Shown here: piece after piece, positions 1 to 11,897 of the stretch
Numbering within the stretch: the stretch's first letter is position 1
How the letters are laid out: the number at the start of each line of letters is the position of its first letter
NCBI GenBank assembly: GCA_003254925.1
Contig: QANZ01048874.1
Location: 127,054-191,053 of the forward strand
Length of the DNA: 64,000 nt
Source of the DNA: Chamaecrista fasciculata
Lineage: Eukaryota; Streptophyta; Magnoliopsida; Fabales; Fabaceae
Reading direction: 5' to 3'
The notes under the pieces: generated by a model
Databases searched by the model: none
Told to the model about the DNA's origin: nothing
The model's input: the letters and a program-made list of their open reading frames with translations, nothing else
Translations under genes and position numbers: made by a program

Positions 1-1831
1 TGGGAAAAAGAGCCAACCTCGACGGAGTTGGAGAATATCTTGGCTAACCAGAAAGCTTTAGATAAGCAAATGTCTAAAGCATCAATTATAGAAGATGAGA
101 AAGCCATGTTTACAAGGAAAGGCGCTAGAGAAGGTGACGAGACGAAGGGATCCTCGAGAGGTCGAGGAAGTGGACGTGTGACAGAGGGATCCTCGAGAGG
201 TCGAGGTGGTTGGCGACATGGCCAATAGAGAGGGAGCTCCAAGCAAGGGGGAGCTCGTCAAAGCCAAGACATAAGCCGTGACGAGGAAGAAAAGGATTGA
301 CGTGAAGGTAGATGCTACAATTGTAGGAAGAGAGGTCACTTTGCCGTGATTGCTGGAGCCCGAAACGATTGGAAGGGAATGATTGCACATCAATTCAAGA
401 AGCTGACGAAGAAGATTGGAATGACCAACCATCATTTGCATCTACGAAGGAAGAAGAGAAGGCATTGGTGGTAAGTAGCAACAACTCTGTCAACTATAAA
501 GATGATTCGATAGTAGATTTTGGGTGCACAAATCATATGATTGGAGACTGAGAGAAGTTGAAAACAATGTCCGAGTATGAAGGAAGACGAGTGGTGGTGA
601 CAGCAAACAACTCAAAACTACCAATAAGGCACGTTGGCGAATCAGTGATTGTCCCCCGATGCAGCGCAAAGAAAATATAACTACAAAATATTTATCATGT
701 GCCATGTATGAGCAAGAATCTTTTCTCAGTACCTCAATTAACGTCTGAGGGTAAATATGTCGTGTTTGGCCCGAAGGATGTGAAAGTATATTCTAGTCTA
801 CAGTCTACAGGTGCACCAATAATGTAAGGTAAACGAGTTGAGTCTGTCTACATGATGTCAGCCCAAACGACATACGTAGACAAGACAAGAAAGAACGATA
901 CAGTTGATGTATGGCATGCTAGGTTGAGACATGGGACACGTGAGCTACCACAAAATGAAGATAATAATGATGAATAAGAAGATGTTGAACGGTCTACCGC
1001 AATAAGATTTTCGTGACAACATCGTTTGTGCTGGGTGCCAATATGGTAAGGCTCATCAACTGCCGTACAAGGAGTCCAAGTTTAGAGCAAAGGTGTCGTT
1101 AGAGCTCGTACACTCGGATGTTTTTGGGCCAGTGAAGCAACCCTCCATCAATGGATTTCGGTATATGATCACATTCATCGACGATTACTCGAGGTACATA
1201 TGGATAGATTTTATGAAAGAAAAATCTAAGGCGTTGTCCAAATTTAAAGCGTTTAAGGAGAAGTTCGAAAGAGAAGTGGGACGTAAGATATTGTGCCTAC
1301 ATACCAATAACGGGGGAGAGTATACATCCAATGAATTCGCTGAGTACCTGAGGAAAAATCATATTCGGAGACAATTGATGTGTCCATACACACCACAGCA
1401 GAACGGAGTCGCTGAACGAAAAAATTGACACTTGGTAGAAGTGTGTAGAAGCATGTTACATGCAAAAATGTGCCATCGCGTTTCTGGGCTAAATGTATGA
1501 AGACCGTAATACACATCATCAACAGGTTACCGCAAGCAAAGCTTGGTTTCAAGTCACCTTATCACAAAAGATGATAGTCCAAAAGCAAGATCAAAGAAGA
1601 ATCCTTGGAAGATCGGGGTGCATGAAATAGAAGATCGAAGACTGAGCTAGTGGGAAATACCGGAAGAAACATCCGAAGAAAAAAATTCTCAAGCACAACA
1701 ACTACGAAGATCAACGAAGTTGAAAAAACCAAACCCGAGATATGCAAATATCGCGCTAGTGGAAGATAAAAGATTCTAAGATGAGATGATCTTAAGAGCA
1801 ACGTGTAGAGAGAGTAGTGGTTGAGGGGGAG
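1..1831 (+). mobile_element. Decayed Ty1/copia retrotransposon, internal region
   Basis: Remnant of a copia polyprotein, entering from the left edge. In order there are a gag C-terminus rich in RGRG repeats, a CCHC-type zinc knuckle (CYNCRKRGHF, about 313-342), a protease motif where the usual DSG reads DFG (about 509-535), a gag-pre-integrase block with DVWHARLRHG (about 907-936), the integrase zinc-finger half and an integrase core (1093-1428) with TFIDDYSRY and [12 protein letters not shown]. Stops and frameshifts interrupt it at several points (TAG near 226, TGA near 298 and 1426). After the integrase the sequence jumps to the 3' end, so reverse transcriptase and RNase H are missing. A polypurine tract (TTGAGGGGGAG, 1821-1831) precedes the LTR. 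The element cannot be autonomous. Confidence 0.9.
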
Positions 1832-2225
1832 TGTTAAGAGATCACCGACTTCTCTCTCTTTCTAGAAATCTCTACTACCATCTCTCTCTAGATGTCTCTA
1901 CACTTGAAGTAAAATTCTAGATAATGTAATAATTAAATAATGAAGAAAACTCTAAAATGAGGCAACCAACTTTGGGGGCCTATATATATGTATGTAGGGG
2001 TTTAGTTGAAGTGTGTAGCAATTGAGTGGAGGAAAGCATATAGTGTGGCAAGTGACAAGTGAGTGAAGAAGTGGTGCGTGTGTGTTGTGTTGAGTGAGTA
2101 GGAAGTGAGAGTAATAGAAGAGTGTGATTTATTAAAGTGTGAGGTACAAATTGTAATTGTAGTCCTTGTGTAATAAAGCATAGTTCAGTTTAGTCCCAGC
2201 GCAGCTCCCCAATTTTCTATATATA
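1832..2225 (+). repeat. 3' LTR of the copia remnant (end approximate)
   Basis: Begins with TGTTAAGAGATC directly after a polypurine tract, as expected for a copia 3' LTR. It contains a TATA-like stretch near 1981-1990 and AATAAA near 2172. The right edge is not sharp because it runs into an (AT)n microsatellite at about 2218-2240, and the 5' LTR lies outside the window, so the end could not be set by comparison. Confidence 0.6.
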
Positions 2226-2768
2226 TATATATATATATATGCTAGATACACATTATCCCAATGATCGAACTGAGGACATGACCTAGCTAGCAACTACCCC
2301 TTATGGTAAGCCTCGTGGTTAATTACCTTTCAATATTTGGTTTTGTGATGAACTTTAGAAACCTTATTCACATTTTTAGATGCTTCTCTTTGCAATGGAA
2401 AAAATGTTCATGTAATATGACAACTCTATACAGCTGCCAAGCTTTTTTTTTCCCGTGAAGATTTTTAGGTTTGGTGGTTTGATGATACACCAACCACTCT
2501 TGTAATTAAGGGCTATTATTGTTGATTACCTCTTTTAAATGTAGACCCTTTTCATCAAATCAAAAATATTGGCTCGAATGCCAATTGCACATAATTAATC
2601 AATGACTAAATAAGAAACTCATTAATTAAGAATCTATGCTAAATTTTATAGTTGATTAATTAGCAAAATAAAATTCAACCCACTCTCATTAAACATTCAT
2701 CATGCACGATCTCATTAAACCTTCCCAACAAAATCATTCAACAGAGTTCCCAGCTGTATATATATAAG

Positions 2769-2801
<33 letters not shown>

Positions 2802-3301
2802 CACATTGACAAATGGATTTATCATCATAATTTATTTTTTTAAAAAGTTAACCTGATTTCAAGTTATTTCTAAAATAATAAAATAATTTTATTATTTAAT
2901 TATATATCAAGAATTACACATTTTTGTGTTTTCTACTCAATATAACCAAACTTTCACATATTAATCTCTGTAAGAAAAAAAAAAGTTATTTTCTAATCGT
3001 AAAAATTGAAATACATTTGAAACATGTGAAAGAAAAACAAAAATACACCTAATTTTTAAATTAAAAAGAAATATTGCCGTACATAAACTCATTACCAAAG
3101 GTACTACGGCATTAATAACAGTAACAAGAGAAGCAGAGCAGCCTTAACTCTCTTGAGGGCTGAGGCACTGATAGTGGGTGATGGAATATGTTACATTGTT
3201 ATGTCACTATTTATGATGATTAACAGCATTTGGCAGAAATTTGTACTCTCATTTGAAAAAAAAAACTTACATTTTAAAGTTTAAACCTTGAATTTATATT
3301 A
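2226..3301. other. AT-rich spacer with (AT)n microsatellites
   Basis: No coding signal seen. Two (AT/TA)n microsatellites lie at about 2218-2240 and 2771-2801. The rest is unstructured AT-rich sequence. Confidence 0.6.
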
Positions 3302-3600
3302 GGTCAAAGTGTACATTTAGTCCCATAACTTTTACTTAGGTCTCAATTTGATCCCGTAACTTTTTTGTTGCATTATTTGTCCCATATATTTTGTTCAAGT
3401 TCAGATTTAATCTCGTGTTGCACTTTTGGTCCCATATCTTTAGGTCATGTTACAAAATTGGTCCTATATCTTTTGATCAGGTTACAGAATTGATCTCATA
3501 TCTTTGGGCTAGGTGCAAAATTAATCCTAATTTCTTTGGCCTCTTTTATTTGATACAAATTTATGCATCAAAGTCTCATTGTGTGGGCCTCCTCTACGGC
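3302..3600. repeat. Terminus of a GGTCAAAGTG-type fold-back element
   Basis: Starts GGTCAAAGTG and then repeats a TTTGGTCCCATAT-like motif about every 30-60 bases. This is the same end sequence found in the complete elements at 6790-7214, 19125-19450 and 25548-25915. No matching inverted right end was found, so this is a truncated copy or a solo end. Confidence 0.6.
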
Positions 3601-3718
3601 TAATTCCATTAGTCTTTAGTTCATTACCTAGAAGGACTAAATAATAATTTTTTTTTAATTTCATCCGAATCCCAAGTTCCAACCAAAATTGTGCATTTTG
3701 ATCTTAGGTAAAAAAAAC

Positions 3719-3974
3719 GAGCAATCCCCCTTTTTGGTCCCTCAATTGTTACTGAGTCGAGGAATCGGTCCCTCAATTGTGGAAAACTACAACTCAGTCC
3801 CTCAATTGTACAATCTCGTTTACGTTTTGGTCCCTCACGTCTGGTCCGTTAGTGATAGAGGTGTTAAGTGATGATGTGTCACCGTTATCTGTTTAGGTGG
3901 CCGTTAAATGCTTAGTTGAGGGACCAAATCCTCGACTCAGTAACAATTGAGGGACCAAAAAGGGGGTTTGCTCA
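3719..3974. mobile_element. Fold-back MITE with GAGCAAACCCCC-type ends
   Basis: The left end (GAGCAATCCCCCTTTTTGG, then TCCCTCAATTGTTACTGAG) is matched in inverted orientation at the right end (CTCAGTAACAATTGAGGGA, then CCAAAAAGGGGGTTTGCTC). Inside, TTTGGTCCCTCA recurs several times. A right half of the same family sits at 7770-7832. Confidence 0.75.
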
Positions 3975-4626
3975 AATTAGTATCCAACTCATTTCCACTT
4001 GACACCTCATTAAAACTACTCTCTTGCAATTTGGTCCCAAAACCCCTAAATCCCCTAAAACTTTTTTTTAATCCTCTTATTCATCTTTTTCATCTTCTTC
4101 ATTCATTTTAGTCCCAAATGCTAAAAATAAAATTGTAAAGTATCCCAAAACCCTTCCAAACATTCCAATTTAGTCCTTAAATGTATTAAAAACCCTAAAA
4201 CTTAAGCCCCAAACTCTAAACCCTAAACCCTAAAATCCTAAACTCTAAACCCTAAAACCCTAAACCCTAAAACCCTAAATTCCTAAAATTGTAAAGTGTC
4301 CCAAAACTCTTCCAAACATTCCAATTTAGTCCTTAAAAGTATTAAAAACCCTAAAATCCTAAAACCCTAAACTCTAAAACCCTAAACCCTAAAATCTAAA
4401 ACCCTAAACCCCTAAACTCTAAATCCTAAACCCCTAAAAAACTACTCTATTGCAATTTGGTCCCTAAATCCTACTTTCCTCTTCATCTTTCATCATCTTC
4501 ATCTTCTCATCCACTCCAAACCCCAAACCACAAAACCCTAAAACTACACAACCAGAAATCACCAAAGATTACACAAGTTTCATCAATTCATCAATTCTTG
4601 ATTAAAAAAAATTAGTTCATCATCAG
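3975..4626. repeat. Degenerate telomere-like (CCCTAAA)n block with local duplications
   Basis: From about 4190 to 4440 the sequence is a degenerate array of AACCCTAAA units, matching the C-rich strand of the plant telomere repeat with frequent one-base variants. A roughly 150-bp segment (from GTAAAGTATCCC near 4136 and GTAAAGTGTCCC near 4290) is duplicated in tandem. A second stretch (TTGCAATTTGGTCCC near 4026 and 4450) also occurs twice. The block runs into the N gap. Confidence 0.7.
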
Positions 4627-5105
4627 NNNNNNNNNNNNNNNNNNNNNNNNNNNNNNNNNNNNNNNNNNNNNNNNNNNNNNNNNNNNNNNNNNNNNNNNNN
4701 NNNNNNNNNNNNNNNNNNNNNNNNNNNNNNNNNNNNNNNNNNNNNNNNNNNNNNNNNNNNNNNNNNNNNNNNNNNNNNNNNNNNNNNNNNNNNNNNNNNN
4801 NNNNNNNNNNNNNNNNNNNNNNNNNNNNNNNNNNNNNNNNNNNNNNNNNNNNNNNNNNNNNNNNNNNNNNNNNNNNNNNNNNNNNNNNNNNNNNNNNNNN
4901 NNNNNNNNNNNNNNNNNNNNNNNNNNNNNNNNNNNNNNNNNNNNNNNNNNNNNNNNNNNNNNNNNNNNNNNNNNNNNNNNNNNNNNNNNNNNNNNNNNNN
5001 NNNNNNNNNNNNNNNNNNNNNNNNNNNNNNNNNNNNNNNNNNNNNNNNNNNNNNNNNNNNNNNNNNNNNNNNNNNNNNNNNNNNNNNNNNNNNNNNNNNN
5101 NNNNN
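4627..5105. other. Assembly gap (479 N)
   Basis: Run of N. It separates the telomere-like repeats from an LTR fragment, so the gap probably hides repetitive sequence. Confidence 0.99.
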
Positions 5106-5527
5106 AATTCACAACATAGATTAATTCTTGGTCAGACTAAGAATTCGCCTAGAGCATCTATAGAGAGTGAAAAATCGCCAATCCCAATTAATCTTGATAA
5201 TCAAGAACACATCTTGATTATTCAAGAACCATAGATATAGTTCCCGTTTTCACTTGGAAAGAAGTGAAGGAGGCTAGCACCTAGGCATCTGCCAAACTGC
5301 TCGTGTGGATTACTGGTAGAGGAAGGACACTCTGTGGACTTCTCAAAATTCGCGAATACGACAAGTCACCGATCAAAACTAGGTAAACATCTTTCCTAAA
5401 ACTGGTATAAACATAGTTAGTGGATCCTGGAAGGAATCACAGAGTTGGCTCTTAGTTTTAATTACGTTTTAGTCCCCAAAAAAATTTTTAATTTCTTCCG
5501 CTGCGCTCCCTCTGTGATTTCCCAACA
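5106..5527 (+). repeat. Probable LTR fragment (3' part) of a copia-like element
   Basis: The sequence ends with a pyrimidine-rich CTTCCGCTGCGC stretch followed by TTTCCCAACA, a very common 3' end of plant copia LTRs. The expected TGTTGGGAAA start would lie inside the adjoining gap. There is no internal retroelement coding next to it, so it may be a solo LTR. The call rests on end similarity only. Confidence 0.45.
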
Positions 5528-5553
5528 GAAACAGGGTTATTTTTTTTTTGTCA

Positions 5554-6081
5554 AAGGATCATTTTGATCCTAAATGTATGCCTTAATGTTCATTTTGGTC
5601 CATTATGTTTCAAAATGTTTAAATTGGTCCTAAATGTTGGTAAAATGATTCATTTTGGTCCTAAATATTGGTAAAATGTTTCATTTTGATCTTAAACTAT
5701 TGAATTTGGTCATATTTCTCTTGTCTCTCATTTCGAGTTCAAATGACTCGTTAAGAGGAACTCATGGCTCTGAATTCGTCGCATTCGAATTTGAAACGAA
5801 GGAGATATGATCAACTTTGCTTATTTGACCATAAAACGAGAGGCCTATTTTTAGGACTGATTTGACATCGTTTGCTGACGGCCCCAACTGGATAGAGAAA
5901 GTATTCTTCGAGAACAATAGTGTGCTCTAATTTTGTCACGTTTGAATTTGAAACAAGTCATATTCAATAGTTGGGACCAAAATGAAACATTTTGCAAACA
6001 TTTAGGATCAATTTGAACATTTTAAAACATAATGGACCAAAATGAACATTAAAACATATATTTAGGACCAAAATGACCCTT
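5554..6081. mobile_element. Fold-back element, AAGG(G/A)TCATTTTGG family
   Basis: Inverted ends (AAGGATCATTTTGATCC at left, GGACCAAAATGACCCTT at right) with several inward repeats of CATTTTGGTCC. The interior contains diverged inverted segments with GATATGA / CGAATTTGAA. The same family recurs at 17835-18334, with partial copies near 21260-21600 and 48335-48775. No clean target duplication was seen. Confidence 0.7.
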
Positions 6082-6167
6082 AAAACTTTTTTTTTCCTTC
6101 ACGATCAGATAACATATAAGAGGATTTTGCATAGGCAAATTGACATGATAAGGATTTAAATGGGTGA

Positions 6168-6660
6168 AATTGTCATTTTAGTCCTCAAACATCTCAGTTT
6201 TATTTTGGTTTTTAAATTACTTTTTGTTACATTTTTATCTTCAAATTTTCACATTTATTCAACTATTAGTCTAAAATATATTCATCTAGTTTCTACCATT
6301 ATTTTTAAATCTAGATAGTTGAGATGAATCATTTTTCTCTCATATATGTTATCATAAATGAGTTGACAATGAAAAAAAAAAGTCACTCTTTAAAATAAAA
6401 ATTAACCACAATTTTTTTTACAATTTATGTCTAAGAAGGATAAATATATTTTTTCTCTATTATTGGCAACTCATTTATTATAATATGTATAAGAGAGAAA
6501 TTACTCATTTCAATTGTTCAGATTAGAAGTAACCGTAGAAAGTAAAAATTAGAAAAATCCCATTTTGGACTAATAGTGAAATAAATATAAAACTTTTTAA
6601 GACCAAAATGAAACAACAAAATAGTTTTGGGATCAAACTAAAACTTTTTAGGACTAATAA
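6168..6660. mobile_element. Fold-back element, TTTTAGTCC family
   Basis: Left part (CATTTTAGTCCTCAAAC, then TTTTATTTTGG) is mirrored at the right (CAAACTAAAACTTTTTAGG). The interior carries inverted GAGTTGACAATGA / TTGGCAACTCATT segments. A related element lies at 22851-23292. Confidence 0.6.
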
Positions 6661-6789
6661 CTCATTGTATTATGAGAAAATTGTTTATACACTTGGGCTT
6701 AATAACGCAATAATACCTACGCAGCCTGGAGACGAAAATTAGGATAGAGATTAGAGAAATCCACGATTAGACAAAAACCAATTTATATA

Positions 6790-7214
6790 GGTCAAAATAC
6801 ATTTTTGGTCCTATAACGTTTTCTGAAGTCTCAATTTGGTCCCATAAATTTTTTCGTTGCACTTTTAGTTTCATATCTTTGCAAAAGATTGTAAATTTGG
6901 TCCTATACCATTTTTTATCTCATATCTTTTGTTCAGGTTGTATAATTGGTCTTCTATTTTAATAAAAAATTTCACCGTCAGTTTCACTCATCCAAAAATA
7001 CGAGACCAATTTTGCACTTAATCCAAAGATATGAGATTAATTTTGCAACTTGACCAAAAGATTTGAGACAAATCCTGCAATCTGATCTAAAAATATGAGA
7101 CCAAATTTTGTAACTTGAACAAAAGATATGGAATCAGAAATGCAAGGAAAAAAATTTATGAAACCAAATTAAGACTTGAGCAAAAAATTATGAGACGAAA
7201 AGTACATTTTGGCC
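6790..7214. mobile_element. Mutator-like fold-back MITE, GGTCAAA..TTTGGCC ends
   Basis: Starts GGTCAAAATAC and ends ATTTTGGCC, with inverted arrays of TTTGGTCC / GGACCAAA-like motifs. The flanks ATTTATATA (left) and ATCCATATA (right) match at 7 of 9 positions, consistent with an old 9-bp target duplication. Confidence 0.7.
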
Positions 7215-8073
7215 ATCCATATATTCAGCAGAGTGGATTTGAAGAAGAGAAGGGGGGCTGTTGAGGCGCATATCACACAACATCTGACGAAGCTGGGAAG
7301 TTTCCTGTTTGAGCTCATACACTTCTACTTTTGGTCTGAAATTCAATTTTTATCTCCCAGACACTTACAAAGCTGCGGTTTTCAATAGAATTGAGCATTG
7401 GGACCAATCTGCACAAGAGAAAGAAAAAGCAAAACTTAAGTGAGAAACAACCAATGTCATTTGTGTATGAAACAACCAATCATACTAATGCCCCCATAAA
7501 CCATATATATATGGTTTTTGGGTAAGTGAGAGCAAACAATGAAAATACTTAACACAGTTTCCAAATACCTCACAAATCCTTCATTTATTTTCTGATTTAA
7601 GGATACCTTATTACTTATCCTCAGTACTTCTGTACTCTCTCATCTTTCCAATCCAATTTCTTTTTCTACTAAAAATTAAAAAACACAATAGCTTCTTAAA
7701 ATCAACATTCCCAAGCCTGGATCCACTGAACTATTCCCTCAGCACTTTAGCAGTATATTACTCATTAGNAATTAAGAGACCGATTCCTCAACTCAGTAAC
7801 AATTGAGGGACCAAAAAGGGGGTTTGCTCTAAAAAAAACCCTTTATTTCTTTACCTTTCTTCTCTGGTACATACGTACAACATATTACTGCTCCCAAATT
7901 TAGGAAATTTCACTGCCTCTCAGTCTCTTTCTTCATTCTATCTTTTCTTCTTTTAAACTGTAGCCTCTTCTTCCTTCTTCAATTCGTCGTCTTCTTCTTC
8001 TTCTTCTTCTTCAAAATTCTTCTTCATTTTCAATTCTTCACATGCACATTTCCTTCCTTCCTTCTCTCTCCTC
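7215..8073. other. Spacer upstream of the VTE5-like gene
   Basis: Contains a single N (7769) followed by the right half of the 3719-3974 MITE family (7770-7832), so the left half is probably lost at an assembly join. From about 7900 to 8040 the + strand is CT-rich with a (CTT)n run (about 7990-8012), typical of a plant 5' leader. Confidence 0.6.
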
Positions 8074-10518
8074 ATGTCCATCGTCTTCTTTCTCGCTCCT
8101 CCATTCTCCGCCCTCCGCCGCCGCCGCCCTTCCTCCGCCGTCGCCGGCAATCTCTTTCCTCTCCCTCCATCCACGCATTGCCTCTCTCCGCCGCCGCCTA
8201 CGCATCTCCGGCCGCGTCTCGTTCCTCGTCGACTCTGCTCCGCCGCCGGCGCCGCGGATCTGATCCACGACGCCGGAGCTACGGCGGCGATTCTTGCCGG
8301 CGGCTATGCGCTTGTGTTCACCTTCAATGATTTGACGAGGCGGAATGTTCTTCAGCAGGTATAAAATTATTCGATCGGTGAATCTCGTTGTGTTTGATTC
8401 TTCTTCTGAATTTTTTTTTTTTTGGGGGATTTCATTTTTTTTGTGAATGAAACGTTTAATTTGCATTGATTAATGATTAATCTCCAAATTGATGGCAGAG
8501 TCTGAGCAGAAAACTGGTCCATATACTCTCTGGATTGCTCTTTCTGCTTTCCTGGCCAATTTTCAGGTACCCTATATATATATCTGTTTCAGCACTTTCA
8601 TTCAATTATAGAGTAAAGATACAATTCGTTAACAACTTAATCTTGTGAAAGTTAGTTTACAGTTTACACATTTTAGTATTTGAAAGTCATGCAGGCAATA
8701 CAACTTAATCCCTTAGACCCATTTTTAGAAACCAATTTGCAATGACAAAGTTAAAATGAAAGGACTTAAATGTATTGATTTGAAAAGAGTGGAAACTGAA
8801 CTTTTAGAGCTTGAGTTGTTAACTTGTGCATCTTTCAGGGACTAATTTGTATGTTTACTCTTCAATAATATGCTGTGTGTGTTTCAGATTCTGACTTTGT
8901 AAAATTGGTGTATTTGGATATGGTTTAATCCTAGGATAGCAACTCCCCAAATGCTCGTTTCTTTGCTGCCTTTGTTCCTCTTGTGAATTGCTTGAGGCTT
9001 GTGATAAATGGTCTCTCTTTGGCATCTGATGAAGGACTCATCAAATCTGTGACCAGAGGAGGACAGGCACAGTAAGTTTTCTCAACCCCTATATATTTAT
9101 ATACACTTTGATTGAAAGATTGAACATATATATATAGTCATCATTTATTCATATTTACCTGCAGGGAGTAACTAAAGGGTCCCTTGTATTATGTCTTCAT
9201 GCTCATGTTTTGTGCCCTTGTGTTCTGGCGACAGTCCCCAGTTGGGGTAGTCTCTTTGGCAATCATGTGTGGAGGGGATGGTAATAATCTTGCCCTTTAA
9301 ATCTTGGGATTGATATATTTCCGAATTAAAACATGAGATTGAAGGGAAAGTGATCAGAAAGGGAAAGAAAAACTAACTCTTGGCATCTTTTCTCTTTGTT
9401 TGGAAGTTAATACTGGTATGATGGTATCAGTTCCTCCAAAATACCACAACTTATGGCCCATTGAATCCGAATTCTGATCAGAATTTAATGTGATAAATTT
9501 TAGGTGTAGCTGATATCATTGGAAGAAGACTTGGATCCGTGAAGATTCCTTACAATGAAAAGAAGAGTTTGGCTGGGAGCATATCCATGCTTGTGTTTGG
9601 ATGGTTTATTTCAATTGGGTGCGTCCCACCACTTCACCAAATTTTGTTCTTTCTCACCTTTTATGGAACCATCTTTATGAGACCTTTACTCTGTTCTTTG
9701 ATTCTTTCTACCTCTTATAGCTTTAAACTATCAAAAGAGTGGTGCTTTGAAGAGTTCAAGCACCACACTCAACCTTGCTATCAGATCGATTTTTCTTTTC
9801 TAAATCTAAAAAATGACTTTTAAGGGATATGGTTTGCTCTAAGAAATATAGAAAACTTACTTTTTAGTCATTAAATTTCCTCAAAACTATGATTTAGTAC
9901 TTTTATATTAGAAATATATTCTTTTGATCCCTGATTTTTTATGAACATAAACTATTTAGTCATTGCAAATAACGAATAAATAGTCAATGATTTTGAAAAA
10001 ATAAGGCCCAAAAAGCGTATTTCTAATATTCAAGGACTATATCGTAATTTTGGTACAAATTCAGGGACAAGAAATAGATTCTCTCCCAAGAAATATTACA
10101 TAAAGGAAAAGTTTTTTCCCAAGCAAGAAAAACAATTCTAGTCAACTCAAAATAGATATGTAAACTCATTAAACACATTTCTTAAGTAAAGTAAAATTTG
10201 CTTTTGATACAGTTATTACATTTAGTGCTAGGAATATGACATTTTGTTGCAGGTATATATATTTTGGAAGTGATGATTTTGATTTGATGATATTGTTGAA
10301 TATATATATATATATATATGTGGGTGTGTAGGATGCTGTACTACTATTCAACATTGGGATATATGCAGTTGGATTGGTGGAGAACATTTCAGAGTGTTGC
10401 TTTGGTTTCTTTGGTGGCAACAATGGTGGAGTCACTCCCAATTTCAGACATAGTTGATGATAACATTTCTGTTCCACTAGCTGCCATGGCTATCACTTTT
10501 TTAACTTTACCTCATTAG
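8074..10518 (+). CDS. VTE5: Phytol kinase-like, chloroplast (VTE5/FOLK family), interrupted by an in-frame stop
   Basis: Family enzymes phosphorylate phytol (or farnesol) with CTP in the chloroplast envelope, salvaging chlorophyll phytol for tocopherol. Exons 8074-8358, 8499-8566, 8940-9071, 9165-9280, 9504-9618 and 10332-10518 have GT..AG borders and join in phase to 300 codons; from memory the Arabidopsis protein has about 304. Seen: an S/R/P-rich, acid-poor N-terminus fitting a transit peptide; DAGATAAILAGGYALV; SRKLVHILSGLLFLLSWPIF; CGGDG joined to VADIIGRRLGSVKIPYNEKK (the kinase signature); and the C-terminal ESLPISDIVDDNISVPLA. TAA at 9169-9171 (codon 164) lies where relatives have Leu (TTA), so translation would end after 163 residues and lose the signature. 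No alternative canonical splice site restores the frame. It is either a nonfunctional allele or pseudogene, or a base error. VTE5 is preferred to FOLK because of neighbours GINT1 and PDK1. Confidence 0.9.
9858..10078. repeat. Fold-back MITE in intron 5 of the VTE5-like gene
   Basis: Imperfect inverted repeat inside the 713-bp intron 5. TACTTTTTAGTCATTAAAT and GTACTTTTATATTAGAAATA at the left are mirrored by TATTTCTAATATTCAAGGA and TTCAGGGACAAGAAATAG at the right. Exact ends were not determined. Confidence 0.5.
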
Positions 10519-10875
10519 CTTTCTGGGCTTCAAATACTATACCTTCTGTATATAAATAAGATGCTCTTGTCATCAAATTCATTATTACTAAACTTCATAT
10601 CAAGAGTTTCAGTAATAATTGTCATGTATTTCTAGTTGAAGATGTTTTAAATATGTGCTATTAGGTTAGGTCTAACAAAAGGAGTTAATTTTCTATAAAG
10701 TGAATTTCCGTTAAGAAAGATTTACCAACTAGATTAAATTTGATTGTAAACAAAATCTTATAGATTGTAAACAAACTCTTTACCAACTAGATTAAATTTG
10801 AGCTCACACATACCTTGAAACTCAATTGGACATTTATAAATATACTTACAAATTGGCCCTATAAGGCTTTAAAAG
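10519..10875. other. 3' flank of the VTE5-like gene
   Basis: AT-rich. A 20-base stretch (TTTACCAACTAGATTAAATT) occurs twice, near 10721 and 10779, together with an AAACAAA-rich linker. No gene seen. Confidence 0.4.
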
Positions 10876-11187
10876 AAAGACAAAAGCACTAATTTCGTCT
10901 TCAATGTTTTATATTTTGGACAATTTTGTCATTTGGCTAAATTCTTTCAATAAATTAACGACTAAATGCATTCTGTTTTTCAATCTGAATTACGATTTGA
11001 GTTTTTTTTCCATCAATTTTACATTACATATCATTGGTCTGTTGTTAATATTTGGCTAAAGTAAGAGCAAAAAATAAAACTGACAAAAATATGAAACATT
11101 GGGAAGGAAATTGACTATAAAAAAATATTGAGGACGAAATTGATAGTTGAGATAAAGTTCGAGCAAGAAATTAGTACTTTTGTCTAA
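10876..11187. mobile_element. Fold-back MITE, AGACAAAAGCACTAATTTC ends
   Basis: The left end (AGACAAAAGCACTAATTTC) is mirrored at the right (GAAATTAGTACTTTTGTCT). A diverged copy of the whole element lies at 16512-16866, including interior CTGAATTACGATTTGAG and ATATTTGGCTAAAGTAAGAG. Confidence 0.7.
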
Positions 11188-11852
11188 AAAAAATAGACAA
11201 TTCATAAAGTTGGGCCGGGTGCAGTTGGGTTTAATACTATTTGCCATTAAAATGGGCTTTTCTATATGATAAATTGATAATTATTGGGCTCACATTATAC
11301 ACTTGGCCCAATCCATACCAATTGTGAACAAATGTACTAGTAAAATAACTCCTACATTCGACAAAAATAACTCCTACAATGTATGGTGGACACTGATTAA
11401 CATTATTATTATACTTAAATACAGTTTTTAAAGTTTGTAAAGTACGGATTTCACAGACCCAATGAACCAAGTTTAATGATCACCACACATTAGAAATCTC
11501 ACTACAACTAGTTAATGGGGTTTTAATTACTTTATTATTATAATCAAAACTTTTTGTAAGAACAAGAAGAAAAGCATCCAGCTGTTGGTTCGGTTTGGTG
11601 AACAAAAACTAAGACCCCAGAATCTTAAAATATAGACAAAAATATAATAACAAATAAAAAACAACACATACTTGGGATTTGCTTAGATAATATCATAAAT
11701 AAAATAGCATTTATGAAATAATAACATGCCAACTTATGCTTTGCATGTAGTTGGCTGGCAAGGTATTATATAAAAGCAAACAAACAGCTAGTAAAGTTCA
11801 GTTACTTAATTAATTAATTAATCAGTTAATTATCAAATCAGATTTCTTGTCC

Positions 11853-11897
<45 letters not shown>

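Noticed and set aside
2241..2330. Possible tRNA-derived SINE on the minus strand (GTTCGATCATT as B box)
   Set aside because: No convincing A box at proper spacing, no tail and no flanking duplication.
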